DNA from: Microvirga sp. Mcv34 | GTDB lineage: Bacteria > Pseudomonadota > Alphaproteobacteria > Rhizobiales > Beijerinckiaceae | Direction: 5' to 3' | Length of the DNA: 64,000 nt | Assembly (NCBI RefSeq): GCF_024519725.1 | Contig: NZ_JALJRK010000012.1 | Location: 38,466 to 102,465 of the forward strand | Shown here: piece by piece, positions 53,297 to 61,148 of the stretch | Layout of the letters: each line of letters opens with the position of its first letter | How positions within the stretch are numbered: the first letter of the stretch is position 1 | Position numbers and translations under genes: made by a program | The notes under the pieces: model-generated | The model's input: only the letters and a program-made list of their open reading frames with translations | What the model was told of the DNA's origin: nothing | Database searches by the model: none

Positions 53297-54055
53297 ATGA
53301 GGCACGATGTTGTCTACAAAGAACAAATTCTTGCTGTCGCGCAGGATCCTTTCCAGAATGTCGCCACGGTCCTGATCTGTCAGAATCTCCTGCTTCGCAC
53401 CGGCATAGGTCACGTGCTCTCCGGCACACGCTTCGCCTTGGTCGATGGGCAGTGCGACGACCCGTCGAACCTCCCTGCGCTCGACGATACGATGCCGGTG
53501 CTATTCATGATCTGCGAGAACCGACCGACGCAGGAGCTCGTCACCATGGTGGATACGCTCAAGGCGCAACACCCGCTCTCGCGCGTGGTCGTCCTGGCCG
53601 ATGCCATGGAACCGGACACCGCAATCCAACTCTGCGGCGCCGGCATGGACGGTTTCTGCCCGACGAGCATGGAACGGCACGCCCTGGTCAAGGCTCTCGA
53701 AATCGTCATCCTGGGTGAAACCTACATCCCGGCTTCGATCGGGCTGGCTCTCCTGGAGCGGGTCCGTCAGGATCGGGCGCATTCCGATGCTGCCGGTGCG
53801 CCCGGCAACATCTCTACCGAGGCTCTCGAAAAGCTGTCGGAGCGGGAGGCCCAGATCCTCCGCTGTCTGACACGGGGGGCCTCGAACAAGGTGATCGCGC
53901 GTGAGCTCGGCGTGGCGGAGGCCACGGTGAAGGTGCATATCAAAGCGATCCTGCGGAAGGTGAAGGCCACCAACAGGACCCAGGCAGCGATATGGGCGAC
54001 CGGGCATTTCGATCTCGCACAGGATAATGTCCGCGCACTGGAGGCGGGCGAGTGA
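53297..54055 (+). CDS. LuxR/NarL-type regulator with pseudo-receiver domain
   Basis: Transcription factor of 252 residues. The N-terminal part (about 15-135) has the spacing of a receiver domain but lacks a recognisable phospho-acceptor Asp (MPVLFMICENRP) and acidic pocket. The C-terminal HTH (about 178-240) is canonical: EALEKLSEREAQILRCLTRGASNKVIARELGVAEATVKVHIKAILRKVKATNRTQAAIWA. The lack of the Asp suggests regulation by ligand, protein partner or abundance rather than phosphorylation. A GAAA-loop hairpin follows. No kinase gene is adjacent. Confidence 0.85.
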   Translation: MRHDVVYKEQILAVAQDPFQNVATVLICQNLLLRTGIGHVLSGTRFALVDGQCDDPSNLPALDDTMPVLFMICENRPTQELVTMVDTLKAQHPLSRVVVLADAMEPDTAIQLCGAGMDGFCPTSMERHALVKALEIVILGETYIPASIGLALLERVRQDRAHSDAAGAPGNISTEALEKLSEREAQILRCLTRGASNKVIARELGVAEATVKVHIKAILRKVKATNRTQAAIWATGHFDLAQDNVRALEAGE

Positions 54056-54115
54056 GAATAAGCGCCGTTCCTGTGACCTGAAACGGCTCACTTATGCGAT
54101 TTTTCCTAATAAGAG

Positions 54116-54135
54116 AGGCCGCCGAAAGGCGGCCT
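54116..54135 (+). terminator. GAAA-tetraloop hairpin after the LuxR-type gene
   Basis: AGGCCGCC-GAAA-GGCGGCCT: 8-bp perfect stem closed by a GAAA tetraloop, 60 bases after the stop and followed by CTCCTTTG. Very stable, although the T-run is weak. Confidence 0.55.
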
Positions 54136-54301
54136 ACTCCTTTGGGGGTAGCTCATGTGGCGAGTTGCGGATCAGTCGAACGGGACTGTAAGCCTAGTAC
54201 GTCCTCGCGGCGGATCAGCGAAATAATAAGTGTAAATGCGTATTCGCGCTGCGGGCCTGATTTGAAAACAATGACACCTGAATTGGTGAAGTGGGGCATC
54301 A

Positions 54302-54517
54302 ATGGATTATCAAGTGGAGCTGGTCGCTCGCGCATTCTACGATGCCGAGCATGAGGACTGCCTGTGGGATGCCGAGGCTGAGGCCATCAGGCAGGATTTC
54401 CGCGAATATGCGCGCAATGCCATCAATCTCCTGAACGAAGACATTGGCGTTTTGCTGATGGCTCTGGAGAATGCCACGGCGGAAGAAAATCCGAACCGGT
54501 CGCGCGCCGCAGCCTGA
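54302..54517 (+). CDS. Small acidic hypothetical protein
   Basis: Frame of 71 residues (MDYQVELVARAFYDAEHEDCLWDAEAEAIRQDFREYARNAINLLNEDIGVLLMALE). Helical, acidic, with aromatic residues near the start. GTGGGGC lies 5-11 bases upstream as a weak ribosome-binding site. No family recognised. A strong plus-strand terminator lies downstream (54666-54704), which supports transcription in this direction. Confidence 0.5.
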   Translation: MDYQVELVARAFYDAEHEDCLWDAEAEAIRQDFREYARNAINLLNEDIGVLLMALENATAEENPNRSRAAA

Positions 54518-54556
54518 AACACCGATTTCGCGTAAGAATATAAAACGGAAAATCCA

Positions 54557-54701
54557 AGAGCATCGTGCAGCCCTCCAGGGCCACTCGAAACGGTGCCCGA
54601 GACAATCAAGAGCATCGAACGCAAAAACGGGAACGGTTTGCGTGCAAAGATGCGGGAGGACACTCAGAGCATCGTGCGCCTGAAGGTGCGCACGATGCTC
54701 T
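54557..54701. repeat. Repeated AGAGCATCG words ending in a long hairpin
   Basis: AGAGCATCG occurs at 54557, 54609 and 54666 on the plus strand, and its inverse CGATGCTCT closes the hairpin at 54693-54701. The pattern resembles dispersed GAGCATCG...CGATGCTC palindromic elements common in Hyphomicrobiales genomes, here possibly decayed copies in tandem. Confidence 0.5.
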
Positions 54702-54704
54702 TTT
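54666..54704 (+). terminator. Strong plus-strand terminator
   Basis: Perfect 14-bp arms (54666-54679 and 54688-54701) with an 8-base loop, running into TTTT on the plus strand (54701-54704). It would end the transcript of the 71-residue gene or of an RNA from 54520-54700. Confidence 0.7.
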
Positions 54705-54718
54705 CGTATGTTCGGATC

Positions 54719-54916
54719 TCAGTGCGCGTCCGGCGGCAGGTCGACGATCCGCTTGATCTCGTAAACCACCAGCATCAGGAAGACCGACATGATCACGAGG
54801 CCGATGGCGCTCGTGAACACGCTTGCGCTGACGCCCGACGACGAGACGAGAGCGAGCAGAATCAGGAACGGAAGGCCGACGGCAATCGACAGAACAGCGA
54901 GAACGGACCGTGACAT
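54719..54916 (-). CDS. Small two-helix membrane protein
   Basis: Protein of 65 residues (MSRSVLAVLSIAVGLPFLILLALVSSSGVSASVFTSAIGLVIMSVFLMLVVYEIKRIVDLPPDAH) with two hydrophobic helices and a short polar tail. The frame opens further upstream at 55003, but the membrane part starts at 54916. No family recognised. It is followed upstream by an LsrB/VtlR-like LysR gene on the same strand, 191 bases away. Confidence 0.6.
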   Translation of the reverse strand: MSRSVLAVLSIAVGLPFLILLALVSSSGVSASVFTSAIGLVIMSVFLMLVVYEIKRIVDLPPDAH

Positions 54917-55107
54917 GGGGGATGCCCTGAGGGTTTTCGGGAAAACGTTAGGTAGCCTAAGAATCGTGGAGAAAATGAGGTTGGAGCTTTGGGTCCGCGC
55001 CACACGACGCGCTGTTCAACGGGTTGAAGGGTGGATCGGATCCCATGCGGGAGGAGGATTTTCTCCGCCGCGTCCTCCGGGTTGAAGACGACGCGCCGGG
55101 ACGCGCC

Positions 55108-55998
55108 TCAGAAGTCCCAGCGCTGCGCCTTGGAGACGAGGAAATCGCGGAAGACCTGGACGCGGGCCACGGAGCGCATCTCCTCCGGATAGACGAGATA
55201 GCTGTCGAGGGTCGGCATCTCCTCGTCGCGCAGGACCTGCTTGACCCGCGGATTGGTGCTCATGGCGTAGTCCGGCGCCATGCCGATCCCGGCTCCGTTC
55301 TCGATCGCCTGCCGCAGGGCCAGGCTGTCGTTGACCACGAACCGGCTCGGGCGGGGATCCCTCGGATTGCGTCCGAGCGTGGTCAGGCGATGCAGGTCGA
55401 GGATGAAGGACGGCTGGTCGCCGCCGAGGCAGAGGATCGAATGATTGTCGAGATCCGCGATGGTCTCCGGCTCGCCGCAGCGCTCGATATAGGTATGGGC
55501 CGCGTAGGCGTGGTACTGGATGGTGAACAGGCGGCGCTGGATCAGGTCGGGCTGGGCCGGCAGGCGAAGGCGGATGGCGATGTCCGCCTCCCGCATCGCG
55601 AGATCGAGCTCATCGTTGGTGAGGATGAGCTGGATGCGCACCTCGGGATAGAGATCGATGAATTCGGTGATGCGCCGGGCGAGCCAGATGCCGCCGATGC
55701 CGACCGTCGCGGTGACGCGCAGGTCGCCCGCGGGCCGCTCGCTGGTTTCGGTCAGGCGTTGGCGCGTTTCCTCCAGGCGCAGGCGGATGTCCTGCGCGGC
55801 CCTGAACAGCACGTCGCCGTGCTCCGTCAGAACCAGGCCGCGCGGGTGCCGGTGGAAGAGCGGGACCTTCAATTCGTGCTCGAGGGCGCTGATCTGCCGG
55901 CTGATGGAGGACTGGTTGACTCCGAGCTTCTCGCCGGCACGGGTGAAATTCCCCGCGTTGACGACTTCGTAGAACAGTCTGATCTTGTCCCAGTCCAA
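55108..55998 (-). CDS. LysR-family regulator, LsrB/VtlR-like
   Basis: LysR regulator of 296 residues. The start MDWDKIRLFYEVVNAGNFTRAGEKLGVNQSSISRQISALEHEL closely parallels LsrB/VtlR proteins of rhizobia and Brucella, which affect envelope, redox and small-RNA genes. The effector domain begins at about 92 (GDLRVTATVGIGGIWLARRITEFIDLYPEVRIQL). Assignment beyond LysR is by resemblance from memory. It is followed on the same strand by a small membrane protein gene. Confidence 0.85.
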   Translation of the reverse strand: MDWDKIRLFYEVVNAGNFTRAGEKLGVNQSSISRQISALEHELKVPLFHRHPRGLVLTEHGDVLFRAAQDIRLRLEETRQRLTETSERPAGDLRVTATVGIGGIWLARRITEFIDLYPEVRIQLILTNDELDLAMREADIAIRLRLPAQPDLIQRRLFTIQYHAYAAHTYIERCGEPETIADLDNHSILCLGGDQPSFILDLHRLTTLGRNPRDPRPSRFVVNDSLALRQAIENGAGIGMAPDYAMSTNPRVKQVLRDEEMPTLDSYLVYPEEMRSVARVQVFRDFLVSKAQRWDF

Positions 55999-56087
55999 TG
56001 CGGATCCTCAAGGCTGGAGGGTGGGCCTGCGGCAGTTCGCGACGGCCAAATGGAGAACGGGGCGGCCGTTCAGGTCAAGCCCAATCT

Positions 56088-58355
56088 TCACGGGGGAGAG
56101 CGGCGTTCGTCGGGCCTCTCGTCCTCGTCCGAGCCATCCGGGGCCTGGACGCGGCCCAGCAGGGCGGTGCGCTGGTTGAGCGGGAATTCGATCACGCAGC
56201 GAATTCCGCCGGGCGAGAATTCCAGCGCCGTCCTGGCATCGATCTCGTAGGGCAGGCTGCGCTCGATCAGCTCGGTGCCGAAGCCGCGCCGGCGGGGGGC
56301 CGCGGTCGCGATGCGAATGCCGGTCTCCCGCCATTCCAGCTTGAGAGTCCGCTCGCCGTCGCCGCCCTCGATGGTCCAGGTCACGTCGATATGGCCGCCG
56401 GTCTCCGAGAGCGCGCCATACTTGACCGCATTGGTGGCGAGCTCGTGGATCGCCAGGCCCAGCTTGTCCGCCACCACGGTCCGCAGCCGGACGGGCGGCC
56501 CTTCCACATGGGCCTTCTCGTCGTCTCGCACCGCATGGGCGAGCAACTCGTCCCGCACCAGCTCCTCGAGGTCGATGACGGAATCGGCCGAGCGCGTCGC
56601 CATGGTCTGCGTGCGGGCGAAGGCCTCGATCCGCCCTTCGAGATGCATGGCGTAATCGTCGACCGTGTTGCTGTTCGCCGCCGTCCGCCGCGTGATGGAG
56701 CGCACCACCGCGAGGGTGTTGCGGACGCGATGCTGGAGCTCTGCGAGCAGGAGCTTCGTGTGCTGCTCGCTCTCCCGCAGGGCTTCCTCCGCGCGCACGC
56801 GCACGGTCATATCGATCGCGATGATCAGGCTGCCCACCACGGTTCCGGACACATCGCGCCGGGCACTGACGTTGTTGCGCACCCAGATGATCGAGCCGTC
56901 GGGACGGCGGTGGCGCCTCTCGCCGATGAAGGATTCGCCGCTCGAGAGCGCACGCTCGAGCATGGCGTCGCTGCGATTTTCCGCCTCGATCGGTGTCAGC
57001 TCCTGGATCGCCCGGCCGACGATCTGCTCGCGGGTGAGGCCGAGGATCGTGCAATAGCGGTCGTTGACATAGATGGCGCGCCCGTCGCGGTCCGTCATCG
57101 CGATGCCCACCTCGGCCTGCTCGGCCATGGCGCGGAAGCGCTCCTCGCTCTCGCGCAGGGCCTGCTGCGCCCGCGTGAGGGGCGTGACGTCCATGAAGGT
57201 GACGACGGCGCCGCCGATGTAGTTGTCGATACTGCGATAGGGCAGCACGCGCACCATGGTGCGCGTCCCCGTCGCTGGATCCTCGATCTCCCGGTCGACG
57301 CTGCCGAGCGTGCGGATCACCCGGCGAGCATCGTCCTGGAGCTCGTCATAGGCGATGCGCGACTTGATGTGCCCGATCGGCCGTCCCACGTCGGTTTCGA
57401 CGAGTTGGAAGATCTCGGTCACAGCCGGCGTGTAGTTCATCACGCGCAGGTCGTTGTCGAGGAAGATCGTCGCGATCTGCGTGCTTTCCAGAAGGTTCTT
57501 CAGGTCGCTGTTCGAGCGGCCGAGTTCCTGCACCCCATGCGCGAGCTCGCCGTTGACGGTGGTCAGTTCCTCGATGGTCGCCTGGAGCCTTTCGCGGGTG
57601 ACGCGCAGGTCCGTTTCGAGATGCTTCACATGCTCGTCGCGCATGAAGGAGCCGCCGGCCAGGGGATCGGAGACCTCGGCGGCCTCCGCTTCGAGATGGG
57701 CGGCCTCGTCGTATCGGGCCGCGTGGCTCACGTGGAACTGCACGCGCTTGGCCAACTCCTCCGGGGGCAGGACGAAATCCGCGACGGCCACGGGGCTGTG
57801 GTTGGGAGCGATACCTTCGACGGACAGCTCTGGGCTTTCCTCCGCGAGCGTCAGGCCACCCGCCTCCTTGAGGGCCGTGATGCCGAGCGTTCCGACCCCG
57901 TTGGTGCCGGAGAAGACGATGCCGATGGCCTTCTCTTCCCTGTCCTGGGCCACCGAGATGAGGAAGCTGTCGATGGTGCCCCGCTCGCCCGGCGGTTCCT
58001 GGGCGTCACGGATCTGAAAACGCCCGTCCTCGACGGTCAGGATGGTGTTGAGGGCAGACCAATAGATCCGGCCGGATTCGACGAGGGCTCCCCGAACCGC
58101 CTGGGTGAGGTGTCGGTCGTGTTGCGCCAGCGTCGCCGCGAACCGCCCATCGTCCAGCGCCTCCCGGTGATGAAAGACGAGGACGACGGCCATCTGCTCT
58201 CCGATGGTCAGCTCAGCCAGGAAGCGCTCCAGGGAATGGCTCTCCGCCCCGGAGACTCCCGCCGCAACGATAAAGGAAGCACTTCTGGAACCGATATCGG
58301 TATTGGGGGCGGTTTCGGAGGACGTCGTCTCGCTCTTCCTGGCGGCCACGGTCAA
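56088..58355 (-). CDS. CheB(degenerate)-PAS-PAS-HWE histidine kinase
   Basis: Cytoplasmic sensor kinase of 755 residues. Residues about 25-190 align with a CheB methylesterase, but the motif positions are altered: GVSGAES for GASAGG, VFHH for QHL, and GTNGVGT where the catalytic Asp is normally in GSDGT. The domain is probably inactive. The CheR methyltransferase domain usual in CheB-CheR-PAS-HWE proteins is missing. The coil that normally follows it comes directly next (about 225-290), then PAS 1 (about 295-410), PAS 2 (about 415-535) and an HWE kinase (ELQHRVRNTLAVVRS; HELATNAVKYGAL; LEWRETG). HWE kinases often act in the general stress response. It lies 73 bases after a CheB relic on the same strand. 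Confidence 0.88.
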   Translation of the reverse strand: MTVAARKSETTSSETAPNTDIGSRSASFIVAAGVSGAESHSLERFLAELTIGEQMAVVLVFHHREALDDGRFAATLAQHDRHLTQAVRGALVESGRIYWSALNTILTVEDGRFQIRDAQEPPGERGTIDSFLISVAQDREEKAIGIVFSGTNGVGTLGITALKEAGGLTLAEESPELSVEGIAPNHSPVAVADFVLPPEELAKRVQFHVSHAARYDEAAHLEAEAAEVSDPLAGGSFMRDEHVKHLETDLRVTRERLQATIEELTTVNGELAHGVQELGRSNSDLKNLLESTQIATIFLDNDLRVMNYTPAVTEIFQLVETDVGRPIGHIKSRIAYDELQDDARRVIRTLGSVDREIEDPATGTRTMVRVLPYRSIDNYIGGAVVTFMDVTPLTRAQQALRESEERFRAMAEQAEVGIAMTDRDGRAIYVNDRYCTILGLTREQIVGRAIQELTPIEAENRSDAMLERALSSGESFIGERRHRRPDGSIIWVRNNVSARRDVSGTVVGSLIIAIDMTVRVRAEEALRESEQHTKLLLAELQHRVRNTLAVVRSITRRTAANSNTVDDYAMHLEGRIEAFARTQTMATRSADSVIDLEELVRDELLAHAVRDDEKAHVEGPPVRLRTVVADKLGLAIHELATNAVKYGALSETGGHIDVTWTIEGGDGERTLKLEWRETGIRIATAAPRRRGFGTELIERSLPYEIDARTALEFSPGGIRCVIEFPLNQRTALLGRVQAPDGSDEDERPDERRSPP

Positions 58356-58428
58356 GTTTCCCAGCTCGGGAGGGGGTTTGCCATACTACGGAGAATTGCA
58401 CCACCTCTCAAAGATCATCTCCCATGGC

Positions 58429-58695
58429 CTATCCGTCGCTCTCCGGCCCGGCTTCGTCCATGCGGGAGGCAAGCGATGTCATAGACTGCAGGACGGCCTT
58501 GCGCAGGGTGTCGGCGTATTGCCGGTATTCGAGAGCCCTCGCCTCGTACATCTCGGCGACCGATCGGCGGCCGCTCCGGCGCCCGTCATCCGCCATGCGG
58601 GAGACCAGCTCGGCCGGAAGTGCGCCCAGGATGGTCTTGAGCGGGGCGGTCGCTCCTGATGATCCGCCGATGACGATGATGTCACGATTATTCAT
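58429..58695 (-). pseudogene. Internally deleted CheB relic
   Basis: Open frame of 88 codons. Residues 1-30 (NNRDIIVIGGSSGATAPLKTILGALPAEL) match the beginning of a stand-alone CheB methylesterase. Residues 32-75 (VSRMADDGRRSGRRSVAEMYEARALEYRQYADTLRKAV) match the helical C-terminal tail of the same family (typically LARRMA...RRVAEMYEARA...Y..HAD.IR). The 200-250 residues between, including the catalytic His and Asp, are absent, yet the frame is kept. Best read as an in-frame deletion scar, possibly still expressed. It precedes the CheB-like kinase gene. Confidence 0.7.
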
Positions 58696-58780
58696 GAAGC
58701 GGACCTCGGATTACATTCCAAAAGGGAAAGACATTTTACGGCCGCCTGTTCCGCGAAACCGGGTCCCGTGCAGAATTTAC

Positions 58781-58790
58781 GGGGGGGGGG
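58781..58790. repeat. Homopolymer of ten G
   Basis: A run of ten G lies 125-134 bases upstream of the Crp/Fnr gene, in the divergent region with the CheB relic. Such tracts can vary in length by replication slippage and are also prone to sequencing error. Confidence 0.8.
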
Positions 58791-58914
58791 ACGCAACAGA
58801 TGTTCCGCGCGCGCATTGCCCCAGGAGAGATGTGTTCATGGGGGGCATGGCGAGCGTAACCCCTGCTGGTCCAAGGTCGCGCGGTCGCACTCTGCCGACG
58901 CGGCTGGAGATGCT

Positions 58915-59655
58915 ATGATGAGCTTCGTCATGCATAGACAGGTCAACACCAATCCACTGCTGTGGAAGCTCGACAGTATCGTCAGCCTGTCCGACGAGGA
59001 AAGGCAGGCGTTGCTCGACTTGCCCATGGCCGTCAAGGTCATGGAGGCGGACAGCGACATCGTCCGCGACGGGGACAGGCCTTCGGAATGCTGCTTGGTC
59101 CTGAGCGGCTTCGTCTGCCGGTACAAGGTTCTCTCCGACGGCAGGCGTCAGATCATGGGCTTTTACATCCCCGGCGACATTCCCGACCTGCAGAGCCTTC
59201 ATTTGCATGTGATGGACCACAGCGTCGGGACGCTCGTGACGAGCAGCCTTGCCCTCATTCCGCACGAGAGCCTGCGTCGTGTTCTGGCGCAATACCCCGG
59301 TCTCGCGGCCGCGTTCTGGCGCGACACGCTCATCGATGCGGCCATGTTCCGCGAATGGATGGTCGGCATGGGGCGCCGCTCGGCCTATCAGCGCATCGCT
59401 CACCTTCTCTGCGAGCTCCAAGTCCGTCTGAAGGCGGTCGGCCTTGCCGGCGAGGACGGCTACGAGCTGCCGGTGACCCAGAACGAACTGGGCGACGCCC
59501 TGGGCCTCTCGACGGTTCACGTGAACCGCGTCCTCCAGGATCTGAGAAGCGAAGGGCTGATCGTCCTGCGCGGAGGCTCTCTCCACATCCCGGACTGGAA
59601 GGCCCTTCAGCTGGCAGGCGACTTCGATCCCGGTTATCTTCATCTCAAGCGATGA
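58915..59655 (+). CDS. Crp/Fnr-family transcriptional regulator
   Basis: Regulator of 246 residues. The cyclic-nucleotide-binding-like beta roll (about 35-140) includes VMEADSDIVRDGDRPSECCLVLSGFVCRYKVLSDGRRQIMGFYIPGDIPDL. The C-terminal HTH (about 175-230) reads YELPVTQNELGDALGLSTVHVNRVLQDLRSEGLI. There is no N-terminal Cys cluster, so it is not an iron-sulfur FNR. Tandem ATGs at 58915 and 58918 follow GGAG; either may be used. This Crp subgroup, with a MGRRSAYQRIAHLLCEL linker, is common in Hyphomicrobiales. The target is unknown. Confidence 0.9.
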   Translation: MMSFVMHRQVNTNPLLWKLDSIVSLSDEERQALLDLPMAVKVMEADSDIVRDGDRPSECCLVLSGFVCRYKVLSDGRRQIMGFYIPGDIPDLQSLHLHVMDHSVGTLVTSSLALIPHESLRRVLAQYPGLAAAFWRDTLIDAAMFREWMVGMGRRSAYQRIAHLLCELQVRLKAVGLAGEDGYELPVTQNELGDALGLSTVHVNRVLQDLRSEGLIVLRGGSLHIPDWKALQLAGDFDPGYLHLKR

Positions 59656-59722
59656 GACCCGGACGGGCGTTCCGGAGCCACCGCATTCCTGACGAAATCC
59701 ATCGGCAACCGAGAGGCAGCCC

Positions 59723-60835
59723 ATGTCGCACGCGAAGCTGTTCACGCCTTTCCGGATCGGAGAATTCGAACTCGCCAACCGGATCGTCATCGCGCCCATG
59801 TGCCAGTACTCGGCCGAAAACGGCTGCATGAACGACTGGCACCTGATCCATCTGGGCCAGCTCGCGCTCTCGGGGGCGGCGCTCCTGACCATCGAGGCGA
59901 CGGCGGTCACGCCCGAGGGCCGGATCACCTACGGGGATGTAGGCCTCTACTCGGATGAATGCGAAGACGCCATGCGCCGTGTTCTCGACGGAGTCCGGCG
60001 CTGGTCCGACATGCCGATCGCGATCCAGCTCGGCCATGCCGGACGCAAGGCCTCCACCGAGGTTCCCTGGAAAGGCGGCCGGCAGATTTCGCCCGACCAT
60101 CCCAACGGCTGGCAGACGGAGGCGCCTTCCGCGATCCCGCACGGAGCCGACGAGGTGCCTCCCACGGCGCTTGATCGGGACGGCCTCGTGCGGGTGCGTG
60201 AGGCCTTCGCCGATGCGGCGCGGCGCGCCGGACGCCTCGGCCTCGCAGCCGTGCAGATCCATGTGGCCCATGGATACCTGCTGCACCAGTTCCTCTCCCC
60301 GTTGTCCAACCGGCGTGAGGACCCATATGGCGGGTCCCTCGAAAACCGGATGCGCTTTCCGCTCGAGGTGTACGATGCCGTTCGCGCCGCGTTCCCGGCC
60401 GAGCGCCCGGTGACGGTGCGGGTGTCGGGCACGGATTGGGCCGAGGGCGGCTGGACCATCGAGGAGACGGTGGAATTCGCGAAAGCCCTCAAGGCCCGCG
60501 GCTGCAGCGCGATCCACGTGTCGAGCGGCGGCCTGACGCCGGCGCAGAAGATTCCCGTGGGGCCGAGCTATCAGGTGCCGCTCGCCCGCGCGGTGAAATC
60601 AGTCGGGATGCCGGTCATCGCCGTGGGCCTCATCACGGATTACGTGCAGGCGGAATCGATCCTCGTCACGGGCGATGCCGATCTGATCGCCATTGCGCGC
60701 GCGGCTCTCTACGACCCGCGCTGGCCCTGGCACGCCGCCGCGCATTTCGGCGCAGCCGTCAAGGCGCCGCCGCAATACCTGCGTTCTCAACCGCGGCAAT
60801 ATCCCGACCTCTTCAAGATCCGGGCTGATGACTGA
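59723..60835 (+). CDS. NADH:flavin oxidoreductase, YqjM/XenA-type old yellow enzyme
   Basis: FMN-dependent ene-reductase of 370 residues. Seen are FTPFRIGEFELANRIVIAPMCQYSAENG, with the thermophilic-like class Cys near residue 26, and IQLGHAGRKAS. The substrate-binding His pair region is VQIHVAHGYLLHQFLSPLSNRREDPYGGSLENRMRF, and FMN phosphate contacts are in AVGLITDYVQAES and DLIAIARAALYDPRWPW. It reduces activated C=C bonds, and the physiological substrate is usually unknown. It lies 67 bases after the Crp/Fnr gene on the same strand. Confidence 0.94.
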   Translation: MSHAKLFTPFRIGEFELANRIVIAPMCQYSAENGCMNDWHLIHLGQLALSGAALLTIEATAVTPEGRITYGDVGLYSDECEDAMRRVLDGVRRWSDMPIAIQLGHAGRKASTEVPWKGGRQISPDHPNGWQTEAPSAIPHGADEVPPTALDRDGLVRVREAFADAARRAGRLGLAAVQIHVAHGYLLHQFLSPLSNRREDPYGGSLENRMRFPLEVYDAVRAAFPAERPVTVRVSGTDWAEGGWTIEETVEFAKALKARGCSAIHVSSGGLTPAQKIPVGPSYQVPLARAVKSVGMPVIAVGLITDYVQAESILVTGDADLIAIARAALYDPRWPWHAAAHFGAAVKAPPQYLRSQPRQYPDLFKIRADD

Positions 60836-60877
60836 TCCGAGGGAGCGTTGGGACATGGCCTATCGGGGGACACGCCC

Positions 60878-61123
60878 ATGGAGCTGAGCGAGACTGCATG
60901 CGACATCCTCGATTACATGCGGGAGACACACCGCAGGCCGGGAGCGCGCCTCACCATGGCCACGCTCGACGCGCATTTCGGGACTGATCCCGCAGTGGCG
61001 GTGGCCGTGTCGGAACTGGCCCATCTCGGCTATGTCGCGGTGCCCGATGCCGGAACGATCGAGCTGACGGATCGCGGCTTCGACGCGATCCATCGCGGCG
61101 CCTACCGCGAGAACGGCGGGTGA
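60878..61123 (+). CDS. Small winged-helix-like hypothetical protein
   Basis: Protein of 81 residues (MELSETACDILDYMRETHRRPGARLTMATLDAHFGTDPAVAVAVSELAHLGYVAVPDAGTIELTDRGFDAIHRG). The run helix-helix-strand with LTDRGFDAI at the end resembles a compact winged helix-turn-helix. It lies 42 bases after the ene-reductase gene, probably in one operon. No named family recognised. Confidence 0.6.
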   Translation: MELSETACDILDYMRETHRRPGARLTMATLDAHFGTDPAVAVAVSELAHLGYVAVPDAGTIELTDRGFDAIHRGAYRENGG

Positions 61124-61148
61124 TTCCGGGCCCTGTCGCCTTATCGCT

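Noticed and set aside
54090..54200. Possible tRNA or structured RNA around the GGCCGCC hairpin
   Set aside because: Only one stem with a GAAA loop is present; no cloverleaf, anticodon arm or CCA end can be drawn.
58429..58695. Treating the 88-residue frame as a normal small CheB gene
   Set aside because: It lacks the whole catalytic middle of the family; both ends match CheB separately, so a deletion relic fits better.
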